Assembly (NCBI GenBank): GCA_023014335.1
Contig: JAECYW010000024.1
Span: 310,001-374,000, forward strand
Length of the DNA: 64,000 bases
Source: Galerina marginata
Lineage: Eukaryota; Basidiomycota; Agaricomycetes; Agaricales; Galerinaceae
Direction: 5' to 3'
A program made the position numbers and the translations under genes. Below, in pieces: positions 44,192 through 54,829 of the stretch (its first letter is position 1; every line of letters starts with the position of its first letter). The notes below the pieces were generated by a model. The model worked only from the letters and a program-made list of their open reading frames with translations, did not search any database and had not been told where the DNA came from.

Positions 44192-46605
44192 GTGAGCTAT
44201 TCATAGAGACTTCATAAACAAAGGACAATTGATGTAAGTATTTGGCCAGCAACGGTCAACCTCGAACTTCAGGCTTCAAACTTCAAGACGTGTGCCATTT
44301 CCACATCGAAAGGAATTATCGGACTAGGTATTCAGAATTCTCCCTCCCCACACTTCGTCCCGCCCTCAAATGGAAAGACAACACGATGGCGACCCCGATC
44401 CAAATTCGAATGTTCCAATTTTTCGACTCGACTCGGATCTACTCTGGCGTATTTTCGCCCTCAACGCTGACCTGGAAGGTTTCACGACATCCACAGATTG
44501 TGATAACCCTGATGAACTCCATCCACTCAATGTCACTCGTTACTCCTCTCAGGTATGCTATCGATGGCGTAAATTGATTATCGGATTCTCTTCAATATGG
44601 GCCGGCCTAATCGACCTTGATCTACTCAACGCTCAGGCGCATGAGAATTGGATGAACGAAGTCATGCGGAGGACTGGCCAGTCGCTCCTATCAGTCATTG
44701 GATATAAAGAGCTGGGGCCCGATCCGGGGGCGAAGGAGCTTTTCATTTCTCTCCTTACAGATCACTGGTGGAGGGTCCGCAAGTTCAAGGTCGCGGTTTT
44801 TCCCTCCAATTTTGACAGTACCTTGTGGAATACCTTCTGGACGATGCCTTCCCCCCATCTCGAGGAGTTCAGTTTGGAGGAATCCAGTCGCTTTGATTTA
44901 CTCCCTTCCGAGCCTCGAAGCAACGCCCTCTTCGCGGACCATGCACCATCCCTGCGGATTTTCCGCTGCACAAACATTGGGTTTAACTATCGAGCATCGT
45001 GGATTCCTCAGTTGCGCAGTGTGTCTTTACAGGCACCCCTCAACGTCCAAACGGCTCTAGATGTTCTTTCTCGGACACGAAACCTTGAAGAATTAACATT
45101 TGAGGTCTTTGGTATCCAAACTCCGATGCCAATTGATCGGTCGCGCGTTGACCTTCCTAAAGTACATCGCATCCAAGGTACTGCCACGCTGGAGACAGCC
45201 CTCATAATCCTCGAACAGATTAGCCACTCTGCAGTCTGCGAACTTGGACTCCGGCTTGTTGATAACCCGCAAAGCAATACACCCGAAAGAGAGGCGTCCC
45301 TCAAGGCTTTGCTTCTCATAGTTTCCCGCTTCATTGAGAACCATCTTATTGCACAGAAACAGGATGCGCCCGAGTGTGCTGTAGTAACTGCTTTCGGCTT
45401 CTTCTCCTATACCCCACCGCATAACGGGCGCGCCACAAGAAAGCCATCTTTTGTTATTAACCTTGAAACTTATAATCCAATTCCAATCGACGGAATATTC
45501 CCTGCTACCTATCGAAAGGCAGTCGTTCACTTCACATTCTCGCACAATGCTGCATTTAGCAGGTTCAAGGACCCCAGTCTGGATAACTTTCTCCTATCCC
45601 TCACCTGTTTAAAAACACTTCAACTATCACAAGATGCAGTCACCGAGATCTTCGAGTTGTTTCTGAAAAACACCACCGTGTTTCCGTTATTGAGCGTGCT
45701 ACAGCTACGACTCAGCCTAGATGAAGAATTAGCCGGGGAAACCCAGCTTTCCCTCGTTTCCTTTCTCTTAGGTCGCAAAAGTGCCGGTATTCCGGTCGAC
45801 ATACTTGATATCGCTGACTGGGATGGAGAAAGTCTCGATTGGATAGAGTTGGGCTTTTTAGAAGAGGTCGTGGGTCTGAAGGTATTTTGGTGTGCCAATG
45901 GCGTGAATAGAGAGTATATGTGTGGTTCTGGTTCTCCCGAGAAGCTGGATTTCTGCCAGCCATGTGGATGAACTATGGGTTTACTAGGACTATTAAAGGA
46001 TATCAATGGTTCAGGGCTTTTACTGAAATACGATCTGTCTGACAGTACGACGATGAGGCTCACATCTTTTGAACGCTATAAACGGAAAGTTGATCTGTGT
46101 ACATTCAATTCGAGTGACACAGAGAACCTTAACTTCCTCTGCCACTCGGTGTTCAAGTTGCAGAGGATCCAGAATTTTCTAATCAATTGGGCATAAGAAC
46201 CGTCGATCAGTGAATGGGGCAGGGCCTCGGAGACGATCCTTGAGTCATTTTACCATTACCTTTTAACGTGGCAATGAGGCTGGTTGGAGAAACAAGGGGC
46301 TGACGCTATGGTTTGGTTATAGGAGTATATTACAAACGCTACATGTGCGCATTCGTACGATATATGCCAACTGAGGGTGAATAAGGTCTGGAATAACTTT
46401 CAGCCCGGAGTTGATTATACATAAATAAGAATTCCAGGTTCCGTCTTCGCCGGGGGAGGAGTTTTGTACAGCTTTTGTTCTTATTGTAGTCTGACTCGGC
46501 ATTTGAGATAATAGTAGTTCAACTTAGGAAAGCTCCGAACCGTCGAAGGAAATAGTTCATATCACCGCCTTTGGGAATGGAGGAATTTATGGGCATTACC
46601 TACGA
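44192..46605 (+). repeat. Segmental duplication, copy A
   Basis: Starts near 'cttcataaacaaaggacaattgatg' (first 20 bases shared with 48711 on) and ends near 'tacgacc'. It includes the F-box gene plus about 180 bp upstream and 630 bp downstream. Copy B is at 48697-51147 in the same orientation. Confidence 0.85.
44370..45971 (+). CDS. F-box-like protein, tandem copy A
   Basis: Single exon, 533 aa, ATG at 44370. The F-box-like region is residues 18-85 (RLDSDLLWRIFALNADLEGF, then RYSSQVCYRWRKLIIGFSS and IWAGLIDLDLL). LRR-like strands follow: LRIFRCTNIGFN, LRSVSLQAPLN, LEELTFEVFGI, LKTLQLSQDAV. The C-terminus is a conserved EEVVGLKVFWCANG block ending with two Cys near KLDFCQPCG. Roughly 80% identical by eye to copy B at 48871-50478, so both look under selection. 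Likely SCF adaptor by family; target unknown. No coiled coil precedes the F-box, unlike the protein at 19-21 kb. Confidence 0.82.
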   Translation: MERQHDGDPDPNSNVPIFRLDSDLLWRIFALNADLEGFTTSTDCDNPDELHPLNVTRYSSQVCYRWRKLIIGFSSIWAGLIDLDLLNAQAHENWMNEVMRRTGQSLLSVIGYKELGPDPGAKELFISLLTDHWWRVRKFKVAVFPSNFDSTLWNTFWTMPSPHLEEFSLEESSRFDLLPSEPRSNALFADHAPSLRIFRCTNIGFNYRASWIPQLRSVSLQAPLNVQTALDVLSRTRNLEELTFEVFGIQTPMPIDRSRVDLPKVHRIQGTATLETALIILEQISHSAVCELGLRLVDNPQSNTPEREASLKALLLIVSRFIENHLIAQKQDAPECAVVTAFGFFSYTPPHNGRATRKPSFVINLETYNPIPIDGIFPATYRKAVVHFTFSHNAAFSRFKDPSLDNFLLSLTCLKTLQLSQDAVTEIFELFLKNTTVFPLLSVLQLRLSLDEELAGETQLSLVSFLLGRKSAGIPVDILDIADWDGESLDWIELGFLEEVVGLKVFWCANGVNREYMCGSGSPEKLDFCQPCG

Positions 46606-46619
46606 CCGGTTGGGGTCTC
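45972..46619. other. 3' flank of F-box copy A
   Basis: Non-coding; part of the duplicated segment. The matching flank of copy B is at 50479-51147 with small indels. Confidence 0.5.
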
Positions 46620-46840
46620 TCAGGTCCGGGTTTGCGGTGCTTCTGTGTGGGTTGTTCGTGTGTGTTCTTTTCTTGTGAACAGGCGCGTGGGTGGATGGAT
46701 GAATGGATGGTGCATCTGAGGTTCATTTTGTCCCGGAGGGCGATCTTTCTTTTGAGTAGGGGCTTGGACTTGTTGAGTAGATTATATGGATGATAATTTG
46801 ACATTTTCGTCACCTCAGTTTTGCGGTTGGTACTTGACGC
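46620..46840 (+). pseudogene. 3' fragment of the glycoprotein gene
   Basis: Matches the end of the glycoprotein gene and its 3' flank (about 42160-42395). The frame SGFAVLLCGLFVCVLFL, then TGA (46676-46678), is the family's hydrophobic tail. Similarity continues through 'gatgataatttgacattttcgtc' (split here) to about 46840. The first about 370 codons are absent. The similarity stops before the place where the 410-bp MITE sits in the full gene. Confidence 0.75.
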
Positions 46841-46859
46841 CGATCATCGTTCGTTTATC

Positions 46860-47010
46860 GCGAGCACAAAGAGCCCAAGAGTTGAAGACGAGCAATGAGG
46901 AGAGCCAAGACTGATGGTCGATTTTCATTGTCGTTGTCGCTGTTAGCTTGGCGCTTGCTGTTGCTTGGTGTGGTGCCGTCGTGGAGGTGTCGTTGTCACA
47001 ATGTTTGCCG
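46860..47010 (-). repeat. Inverted copy of the glycoprotein upstream region
   Basis: Reverse complement of about 40215-40370, including an identical core 'gagagccaagactgatggtc' continuing to 'gattttcatt'. It adjoins the 3' fragment in opposite orientation, so the two pieces of one gene are now joined head to tail in an inverted chimera. Confidence 0.75.
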
Positions 47011-47129
47011 TAGTGTTGACAGACTCTGAGTGTACCTTTGAATTCAGAAGAGCTATGACGATAGAGGCATGGACGGAACCGTAATGTGATACGCCATTGC
47101 TTGGCCTCCCGCCGGACAGCAACTCGACA

Positions 47130-47640
47130 TTACAGCGCCCTCAGACTCGAAGCATGATGGATACCCAGAATCAAAGCCGAATTTTCTGTTAAAAGACAAT
47201 AACCCAGGAATACCCCATGACCACTAGAACTGCCGCACTCAGTCTAGGGAGAAAAGAGCCTGCATTAGCAGACTCGAATATCGATCGCAAAACCAGAGGA
47301 TAACCGTTTTTTGTCTGAAAAAGACAATAGAGACACTGATCGCAGTCATGGATCCAAATTGGTGGGGAAAAAGTAAAACGCGACGGGATGCGTCAGTCAG
47401 GCAGGGAGAACCAGTGAAACGGGAGTGCTTGTAGAAGGGGAACTGTTGGATATTGAATCATAACGACCAAGAAAATGAGTCTGGTTGTCGACGCCTTATG
47501 ACCATGATATCTGTAAAAGGAAAGTATTGAATGAAGGCTGGATGTATTTAATTTAAATTCAATACCGCGCACTACAGATAATGGGATGGGAGGCGGGACA
47601 GCCGGACTCGGAGGATGCATCCAGATTCAAAGGCCCAGGA
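47130..47640 (-). repeat. Inverted copy of the 29-kb repeat
   Basis: On the minus strand this repeats units at 28900-29990: 'gatcgcagtcatggatcc' vs 'gatcgtagtcatcgatcc', 'tattgaatca.aacgacc', 'atatctgtaaaa.gaaag', 'accgcgca.tacagataat'. A further related piece may lie at 48010-48075. Confidence 0.5.
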
Positions 47641-48696
47641 CTGTGTGGTGAGGACAACGAAGAATATGTCTACCGGCTCGGTCGAGACCAGAATCGCTCC
47701 AAATCCTGCACAGGGTATGAATGAAGAAAAAGTGCGGAAAGACTCTGAACACGATGATGATGTAGAGGGGAACCGACTCATCCCGCAGAGTAAACGCACA
47801 GGAAGAAGCCTCCGTGATGCTCGACAATGTCGGTTTGCACACCGTGAAACACAGTTCATTGCACGTCGTAGTCGGTCGAATACCAAAAATATATCGCCTG
47901 TGGTATAATTCAAGTCTGACAAAAAGGATCGCAAAAGCCATACACATACGAATAGCGATTCAGATAATGCCATAAAGTCAACGCTCATTTGACATGCCGT
48001 TTTTGGGAGGATGGCCTCCTAGCATTGACGAACTTTGAGTGTTCCTCTGAATTTATAGGAGTGAGAAGGATTACTGAAACCGTGGATTGAGACTGTCTCG
48101 TCGCACGAAGTGCAGATTAAAAAAGCAGAGGGCCGAGGCGAGGTGAAGATCAAAGCCAAGATCGCCCGTGATCTCAGCATCAAGAAATGAAGGCATCGCT
48201 CAAGCTGCACAAACAGCAAAGGAAAAAAGTTGTTCTGAGTGATGATCTGAACCGCCGATAAGAAAGTTCAGAGACAGTCTGTATTAAGACTTCATCTGAT
48301 ATTCACCCAGCAGTCAGGGTGGAGTGACCTGGGCACATCGCAAGTTTCGCAGCACATAGTTAGTCTTGACCAACTACTTAGCGCGGTGCTCGGTCATGTT
48401 CGGGATCGGTCCAAATTCTGCACAGCGGGGTGATAGGAGAACGAGCATCGAGAGACTATGATGTGGGGAGGGGGCGGGAAGGAAGATGGTCGAACGGGGT
48501 TCGGTTCAGGAAGGGGCATGCGGAGTTCGAAACTACAGGCGACTCAAATCGATCCAATCCTGTAAAAGGGGACAAAAAATCTGTTTTCATGTGCACACGG
48601 AGGGTCTCCCTCACACTCCTAATTTATTTACATTAGAAATATGGCCTTGCTCGCTTTGGCGGTTTTTGTGAATTATAATTCATCTTTTGGGCTGTA
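47641..48696. other. Gene-free, repeat-related stretch
   Basis: The plus frame 47615-47908 and minus frame 47572-47988 cross the repeat and are not supported as genes. 'ttgacgaactttgagtgttcc' near 48027 (first 20 bases) echoes 47020-47040. Confidence 0.4.
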
Positions 48697-51147
48697 AGCT
48701 ATTTTTAGAAAACTTCATAAACAAAGGACAATTGATGTTTGGGCAGGGGCCCAATGGTCAACCGCGTACTTTAAGATATCTGTCGCTTACAGATCAAAAA
48801 AATTTGGCCGGTTATTCAACGGTTATCCAGAATATTAATTCTCCATCCCTATACTTGTTCTCGTCTTCAAATGGAAGGACGACAGGATGGCGACCCCGAG
48901 CCAAATTCGAATATCCCGATTCTTCGACTCGACTCGGATCTACTCTGGCGTATTTTCGCCGTCAATGCTGATCTGGATGGTTTCACGACATCACCGGATC
49001 GTGTTAAAGACTCTCTTAAATTCCATCCACTGACCGTTACTCGCTACTCCTCTCAAGTATGCTATCGATGGCGTGAATTGATTATCGGATTCTCTTCGAT
49101 ATGGGCGGGCCTGATCGACCTTGATCTACTCAACGCCCATGCACATGAGAATTGGATGAACGAAGTCATGCGAAGGACTGGCCAGTCGCTCCTATCAGTC
49201 ATTGGACAAAATGAGCTGGGACCTCATCCGGGGGCGAAGGAGCTTTTTATTTCTCTCCTTACAGATCACTGGTGGAGGGTCCGCAAGTTCAAGGTCGCGG
49301 TTCTTCCTTCTAAATTTGACAGCACCTTGTGGGATACCCTCTGGACGACGCCTTCCCCAAATCTCGAGGAGTTCAATTTGGAGGAATTCACTCGCTTCGA
49401 CTTATTCCCGTCTGAGCGTCGAAGCGATGCCCTCTTCGCGGACCATGCACCATCCCTTCGGATTTTCCGCTGCACAGACATTGGATTTAACTATCTAGCG
49501 TCGTGGATTCCTCAGTTGCGCAGTCTTACTTTACAAGCACCCCTCAACGTCCAATCGGCTCTAGATGTTCTTTCTCGGACACGAAATCTCGAAGAATTGA
49601 AATTCGAGGATTTCGGTATCCGAACACCGATGTTTATTGATCGGCCACGGATCAACCTTCCCAAAGTTCATCGCATCCAAGGTACTTCTACGCTGAGAAC
49701 GGCTCTCACAATCCTTGAACAGATTAGCCCCTCTGCAGTTTGCGAACTTAAACTCCAGGCTGTTGATCACTCGCGCGATACACCAGAAACAGAGACGTCC
49801 CTCAAAGCCCTGCTCCCGGTGGTTTCCCAATTCATTGAGAGTCATCTCATTGCACAGAAACCGGATGCGCCTAAGTGTGCTGTGGAAATTGGTTTCGGCT
49901 TCATCTCCTATACCCCACTGCAAATCGGGCGCGCCACAAGACAACCGTCTTTTATTGTTAGCCTTAAAACTTATATCCGTATTCCAAGCGACAGTATATT
50001 CCCCGCTACCTATCGAACGGCAGTCACTCACCTCACATTTATATACATTCCCATCTACGAATTCGGCAGGCTCAGCGACGACACCCTGAATAACTTTCTC
50101 TTATCCCTCACCTGCTTGAAAACACTCCAGCTATCGCACGATGCAGTCGCCCGGATCTTCACGTTGTTCCTGGAAAACTCCACAGTCTTCCCATTGTTGA
50201 GCGTACTGCAGTTACGACTCAGCGACGGTGAACAACTATCCCAAGCAATCCGGATTCTCCTCGTTTCCTTTCTGTTGAGTCGTAAAAACGCCGGTATTCC
50301 AGTCGACATATTTGATATCGCTAAGTGGAATGGGGAGAGACCCGATTGGATACAGTTGGGCTTTTTAGAAGAGGTCGTGGGTCTGAAGGTATTTTGGTGT
50401 GCCAACGGCGTGGATGGAGAGTATATTTGTGGTTCTGGTTCCCCAGAGAAACTGGATTTCTGCCAGTCATGTGGATAAACTATCGGCTTACTAGGAATAT
50501 CCATGGTTCATGGCTTTTACTAAAATACGACCCGCCTGACAGTACGACGATGACGGATCACCTCTTTTGAACGATGTAAACAGAGAGTTGGCCTGTCAAC
50601 ATTCGATTTGAGTGACACAGAAAAACTTGACTTTCCCTCACTCAGTGTTGTGTAGTATCTAGAAATTTTTAATCAATTGGGCATAAGAACGGTCAATCAG
50701 TGAGTGGGTCAGGGCCTCGGGGTGATCCTTGAGACACTTCGCCATTACTGTTTGACGTGGCAATGAGGCGTGTTGGAGAAACAAGAAGCTGACTCTGTGG
50801 TTTGGTTACAGGAGGATACTCTATTTACAAACGCTACATGCGTGCATTCGTACAATTTGGGCCCACTGAAGGTGCAGAAGGTCTGGATGAACTTTCAGCC
50901 CGGAGTTGATTATACACAATGAAAAATTCCAGGTTCTACTCACAATAGACATGTTTATGGAACATTCGTGATACTACCGTCTTCGTCGGGGAAGGAGTTT
51001 TTGTACAGCTTTTGTTCTTATTGTAGGCTGACTCGGCAATTGAAATAATAGGAATTCAACTTAAAAATGCTCCGGACCGTCGAAGGAAATAGTTCCTCAT
51101 CTCACCGCGTTTGGGAATGGAGGAATTTATGAGCATTTGCTACGACC
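48697..51147 (+). repeat. Segmental duplication, copy B
   Basis: Direct copy of 44192-46605 about 4.5 kb downstream. Similarity falls off near 51147, where copy A runs into the glycoprotein fragment instead. Confidence 0.85.
48871..50478 (+). CDS. F-box-like protein, tandem copy B
   Basis: Single exon, 535 aa, ATG at 48871. Same domain order as copy A: F-box-like RLDSDLLWRIFAVNADLDGF and YSSQVCYRWRELIIGFSS, then LRR-like strands (LRIFRCTDIGFN, LRSLTLQAPLN, LEELKFEDFGI) and the EEVVGLKVFWCANG block with KLDFCQSCG at the end. Small in-frame indels relative to copy A fall in the loop after residue 40 and near residue 300, and no stop has appeared in either, which argues that both are used. The surface-exposed variable positions would decide target choice; this is inference. 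Confidence 0.82.
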   Translation: MEGRQDGDPEPNSNIPILRLDSDLLWRIFAVNADLDGFTTSPDRVKDSLKFHPLTVTRYSSQVCYRWRELIIGFSSIWAGLIDLDLLNAHAHENWMNEVMRRTGQSLLSVIGQNELGPHPGAKELFISLLTDHWWRVRKFKVAVLPSKFDSTLWDTLWTTPSPNLEEFNLEEFTRFDLFPSERRSDALFADHAPSLRIFRCTDIGFNYLASWIPQLRSLTLQAPLNVQSALDVLSRTRNLEELKFEDFGIRTPMFIDRPRINLPKVHRIQGTSTLRTALTILEQISPSAVCELKLQAVDHSRDTPETETSLKALLPVVSQFIESHLIAQKPDAPKCAVEIGFGFISYTPLQIGRATRQPSFIVSLKTYIRIPSDSIFPATYRTAVTHLTFIYIPIYEFGRLSDDTLNNFLLSLTCLKTLQLSHDAVARIFTLFLENSTVFPLLSVLQLRLSDGEQLSQAIRILLVSFLLSRKNAGIPVDIFDIAKWNGERPDWIQLGFLEEVVGLKVFWCANGVDGEYICGSGSPEKLDFCQSCG

Positions 51148-52225
51148 ATTTTTTCTTCACGATGGGCTTGTGCGACAATAAATACACATCTGCGGACTCG
51201 GCTCTCGAGGCCTCAGCTGGAACTATGATTCTAAAATAGCTAAGGTTTTCCGGCACATTCCGTAGGGGCGTGTAACGACTAGCAAAGCTGTAACTTCATT
51301 GGGCTTTCCTATCACGACCCCGTCGCGCTAAGCGACCATGTGCGAATATTTGACGGAAGCACTCAAGTCTGCGCGTGCGTTGCTGAATTGAATTTAGAGT
51401 TTCCAAATACAACGATCTCAAGTACTTAGATAATGATCCTGACTAGTCGCAGATCAAGCGATGTCATGGAAGCCCAGATCAATTGGCATCTCGTCATGAA
51501 AGGGCCGTAGATGGAGGGTAAGCGATGTCGTGCAACGTTCTCCTGACCGTGAAACCCTCAGCGATTCGTTTTCTTTCGATTTAAGGCAATTTTAAAATCC
51601 TACTAACAGGGCAGAATGCTATCTGTCTGTAAACTTTGGGCACTGGCATCAGGAATACCTGCAGCCTACCTTGTGCAGTAACAAGATATCAGCCAGTTCA
51701 TGCGTTTTAAATATGACTCGGTCTTCCTGATGCACTTCCGTAACAAATCCCCTACCGGAATGAAGACCGGGGCCCTGGAGAATCGAAGTCACCTCAGCAG
51801 ATTGTCAGCAGACGTCGATAACCACTGCCGAAAATTGGGCCGATTGTGTTTTTCAGGCCTTGAAACTGCTATCTACTATTAAGGCTGATATACATAGAAC
51901 ATCTCGTTGTGATCAGCGACGAGAGCTGTGAGCTTGATTCTGTTTCCCAGGAGAGGTAAGTGGAAAAATATTTTGTCAGTGTGTCGAACGCCCTTCGGAG
52001 CATAAGTTCGGTGCAGTGTAACTTCATATCTTCTCATGACCAGACAAGCGTGAGGAAAAATGGCGGATACATGAGAACCATAATCAAAATCAAGGTCATG
52101 CAGATATGCGAGGATCACGAATTGACGCTCGGGCTAGAAGGCGTTTGGTCAATAAAAACTCATTCAAAAGGGTATACTATCGCAACATCCTCTTCCCCCC
52201 CCCTCCCTTTGCATCAGAGACTATC
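51148..52225. promoter_or_regulatory. Intergenic region and promoter of the PalI/SUR7-like gene
   Basis: No gene seen. A pyrimidine tract (52187-52208) lies just upstream of the ATG at 52226. Confidence 0.45.
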
Positions 52226-53160
52226 ATGGCTCGCAGTGCTCTTCTTGCCCCTGGTATTATCTTCCTCGGATGTGCGTTCGTCCTCAGCTTCCTGGTGTCC
52301 ATATCCCTGCCATTCCTCTCGGCAATGGATATTGTCCGCATCCACTTTGGAGATGACAACCAACGAGCGTTATTTGGATTTACTGAAATACGCGTGAGTT
52401 ACAGGCTCTGAAATTTCATGGTGGTCCTCATTGTTGATCGTCTATTTCAGCTCGGTATCTGGTTCGATTCCCTCAATAACCTTCTCTAAAACATATTATC
52501 CTGACTTCGCCGGTAGGACGGCGTGCCCATACGACGTTAATAACCATCGTGAATGTTTAAAAACCGGTATGAAGTCTTCTTGCTTGCATATGTGCTACTC
52601 ACACCACAATTCGCTTCTATAAAGGACATGGCTATGCTTTCCAAGTTATAAACCTCGTCGGAGGCCAACGGGAAACAGTTTCTGCAGCTTGGACGCGTGG
52701 ACTTGCTGTCCACCCTGTTGGTAAATCACTTTTATATCTCCACCGCCACCTGTTGAAGGTTAACTATGTTTTACAGCTACCGCCGTCACCCTCGGCGCAT
52801 TGGTGCTTGCACTCACCAACCATACGCTTGCCGCGTCACTCGTTTCGTTTTTAGCGGCGTTATTGACATTAATAGCATTTGCTATTGATATTGCGCTCTT
52901 CGCCCTGGTAGCACACGCAATGGACAAACTTAAGCTCGGATCCAATACAAACACCGCACCAGGTTCGTAATTATTCCTCCTGGTGTTTGTCTCCCCACTC
53001 TCATGCACCCATCCAACCAGGATTCTGGATGACCTTCGTGACGGTTATCCTTCTCCTCCTTGCTGGCTGCACCGTCTGTTTCAGACACCGCAAAGAGAAT
53101 ATGAGCGCATCTGCCTCCTACCCTATGAAAGGATTTTTCTCTCGTTTTGACCGCAACTAA
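52226..53160 (+). CDS. PalI/Rim9/SUR7-family four-TM membrane protein
   Basis: Six exons: 52226-52393, 52451-52461, 52517-52566, 52625-52720, 52777-52962, 53021-53160; 216 aa. Exon 2 is only 11 nt. TM1 is GIIFLGCAFVLSFLVSISLP (about 10-29), followed by an outer loop with FGDDNQRALFGFTEIRLGIW and two Cys (63, 73). TM2 and TM3 cover about 110-160 (TLGALVLALTNH; LVSFLAALLTLIAFAIDIAL) and TM4 about 173-191 (MTFVTVILLLLAGCTVCF). The basic tail ends SRFDRN. The pattern of long loop after TM1 with a G.W motif, and three clustered later spans, is that of the SUR7/PalI family. Members act at the plasma membrane in ambient-pH sensing (PalI/Rim9) or eisosome organisation (SUR7). Which role applies cannot be decided here. 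Confidence 0.8.
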
Positions 53161-53872
53161 ATCTAAACGAGAAGCGCCCTTGTACCCCTACAATCCAGGC
53201 CTAGCGCGAATATAAAGGCCGAAATTTCATTCCTTCTAATTTTAAATACCCACTCATACCTGACATTCAAATATCACAATTACCGACGTCTTTTCACGAT
53301 TTATTTATACCCCCTCCCAGTTTCCACATCCTTCCGTCCCAGACTGTAATGTGAATTAAGTACCCTCGGACTGCAGTAGGTTCAAAGTAACTGAGAGTAG
53401 ATGAATCAATAACGGGGTGGAGCAAAGCCGTCCCAATACTGGCCTTTAAGATAACTGTCGATCATCTTTGATTCGAAATGAAGGAGTTACAAGTTTCTCT
53501 TCAATCATTATAAGCCCGCTTCCTGCTCGGTGGAGAAAAGAGCCTGCGACCTCCGATACTTCGAGACGGAAAGAAACCTCGTTTGGAATTTTCCCGACAG
53601 TAGATAAATACTAAATAAATCTACACCGCAAGGACCCACTTAAGGGGGATAATTGGTCAGTTATGTGGTCGTGATGTCAGTATCGAGACAGGCAGTCTCG
53701 GTATGAAAAAGGTGCAGTGACAATACAACCAGTCATCCAGTCCCCACGTACCACTGTCTTCATATTCGACTCACCTCCAAGGCAGAAAACTTTATATCTA
53801 TCCGCATCTTCTGACGTATGACAGTCCAATTACCCCCCATGTCCGTAGAAAATTCTAGATAGGTACAAATCA
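53161..53872. other. Intergenic, convergent 3' flanks
   Basis: No gene seen between the PalI/SUR7-like gene and the unknown minus-strand gene. Confidence 0.45.
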
Positions 53873-54697
53873 TCAATTTAAGCGCTTATGCACCGGGTCA
53901 TGCAACAGAGCGTGCCGAGCATAGTAAATACCAATGTCATAATCAGTCGCGGAAGTCCGTGAGGATGCAACAGAATGCCTAGGAGTATTTATAAGGTCAA
54001 GAGCAGCGATATGTCGCGAAACTGTTTTAGTTGGACGAACAAAGCTTACGGTTCGATCCGAGAAACGGGAATCGAAGGAGGAGGGAGATCCTGAGCGCGC
54101 ACTATAATACCCGTGTTCATAGTCGTCATCTTCATGTTCCCAGACGAGATGGTAATCGACGAAATCCATGACATCGTCTACATCTTGCTTAATTCCACTG
54201 GCGGCGGCAGCGGAGGCGTACATCTCTGCGGCTTCGAAATATTCCCCTTGGTTCGTACCCTGTTTCACCCAAAGGTCTACGAGTCGCTTGAGGGAATCAC
54301 GGTGCCGAGGGGGCTTCTTGACTTCATTATACCCAAAACGGACCCGTTTCTCCGCACCGTTGGTCGTGTGTTGATTTTTTCTGTCAACTGGGCGTAGGGT
54401 GGGGTTTGGTTTTGATTTTTCGACCACGGCCGGAGCTACGGCGGCTCTGATATCTAAACAAATTCGGCGGACCAATTCAGTGGCGATTACAACGAGCTTT
54501 GGCGATGGAGGAGCAATGTACTTGCCTAGGACGCCGTTCACCAAATCGTCCTGACCTACAAGCGTCTTGCCGAGTTGTATGCGAGGTGCCTCATCCAAAA
54601 GTACATCCGTCACTTGCGTTATGCGAACAGCAACAGGCGAGGGTTTCAGAGGTCGGCGACGACGAAATTTTCCAGTGTAGGTCACGGTTACAGTCAT
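53873..54697 (-). CDS. Hypothetical protein, possibly with upstream exons
   Basis: The frame from ATG at 54697 gives 274 aa. Residues 1-90 look folded (MTVTVTYTGKFRRRR, then VRITQVTDVLLDEAP and KLVVIATELVRRICLDIRAA); the middle is basic; 130-175 contains DSLKRLVDLWVKQGTNQGEY and an Ala-rich helix; the C-terminal 90 residues are acidic, Ser/Tyr-rich and likely disordered. The ATG directly follows a CAG acceptor. A donor (AAG|GTGAGC at about 54815) joins in frame to an upstream piece with LLLWSEGIVETHKLREIGC at about 54905-54815, so the real protein may start farther upstream, perhaps beyond 55 kb. No family recognised. Confidence 0.55.
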   Translation of the reverse strand: MTVTVTYTGKFRRRRPLKPSPVAVRITQVTDVLLDEAPRIQLGKTLVGQDDLVNGVLGKYIAPPSPKLVVIATELVRRICLDIRAAVAPAVVEKSKPNPTLRPVDRKNQHTTNGAEKRVRFGYNEVKKPPRHRDSLKRLVDLWVKQGTNQGEYFEAAEMYASAAAASGIKQDVDDVMDFVDYHLVWEHEDDDYEHGYYSARSGSPSSFDSRFSDRTVSFVRPTKTVSRHIAALDLINTPRHSVASSRTSATDYDIGIYYARHALLHDPVHKRLN

Positions 54698-54829
54698 CTG
54701 GCCAGGATCTAGAATTTGCAAGGTTAGAATTTGAAAAGAATAAGAAAAATTAACGGAAACTCAGAAGGAGGATCTGGCTCTTCTCGTTATAGACAAATTA
54801 GGACGACGCTCACCTTTTTGCAGCCAATC

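Noticed and set aside
47572..47988. Overlapping frames on both strands at 47.6-48.0 kb
   Set aside because: They lie in the same repeat family, and neither shows a recognisable domain or splice structure.
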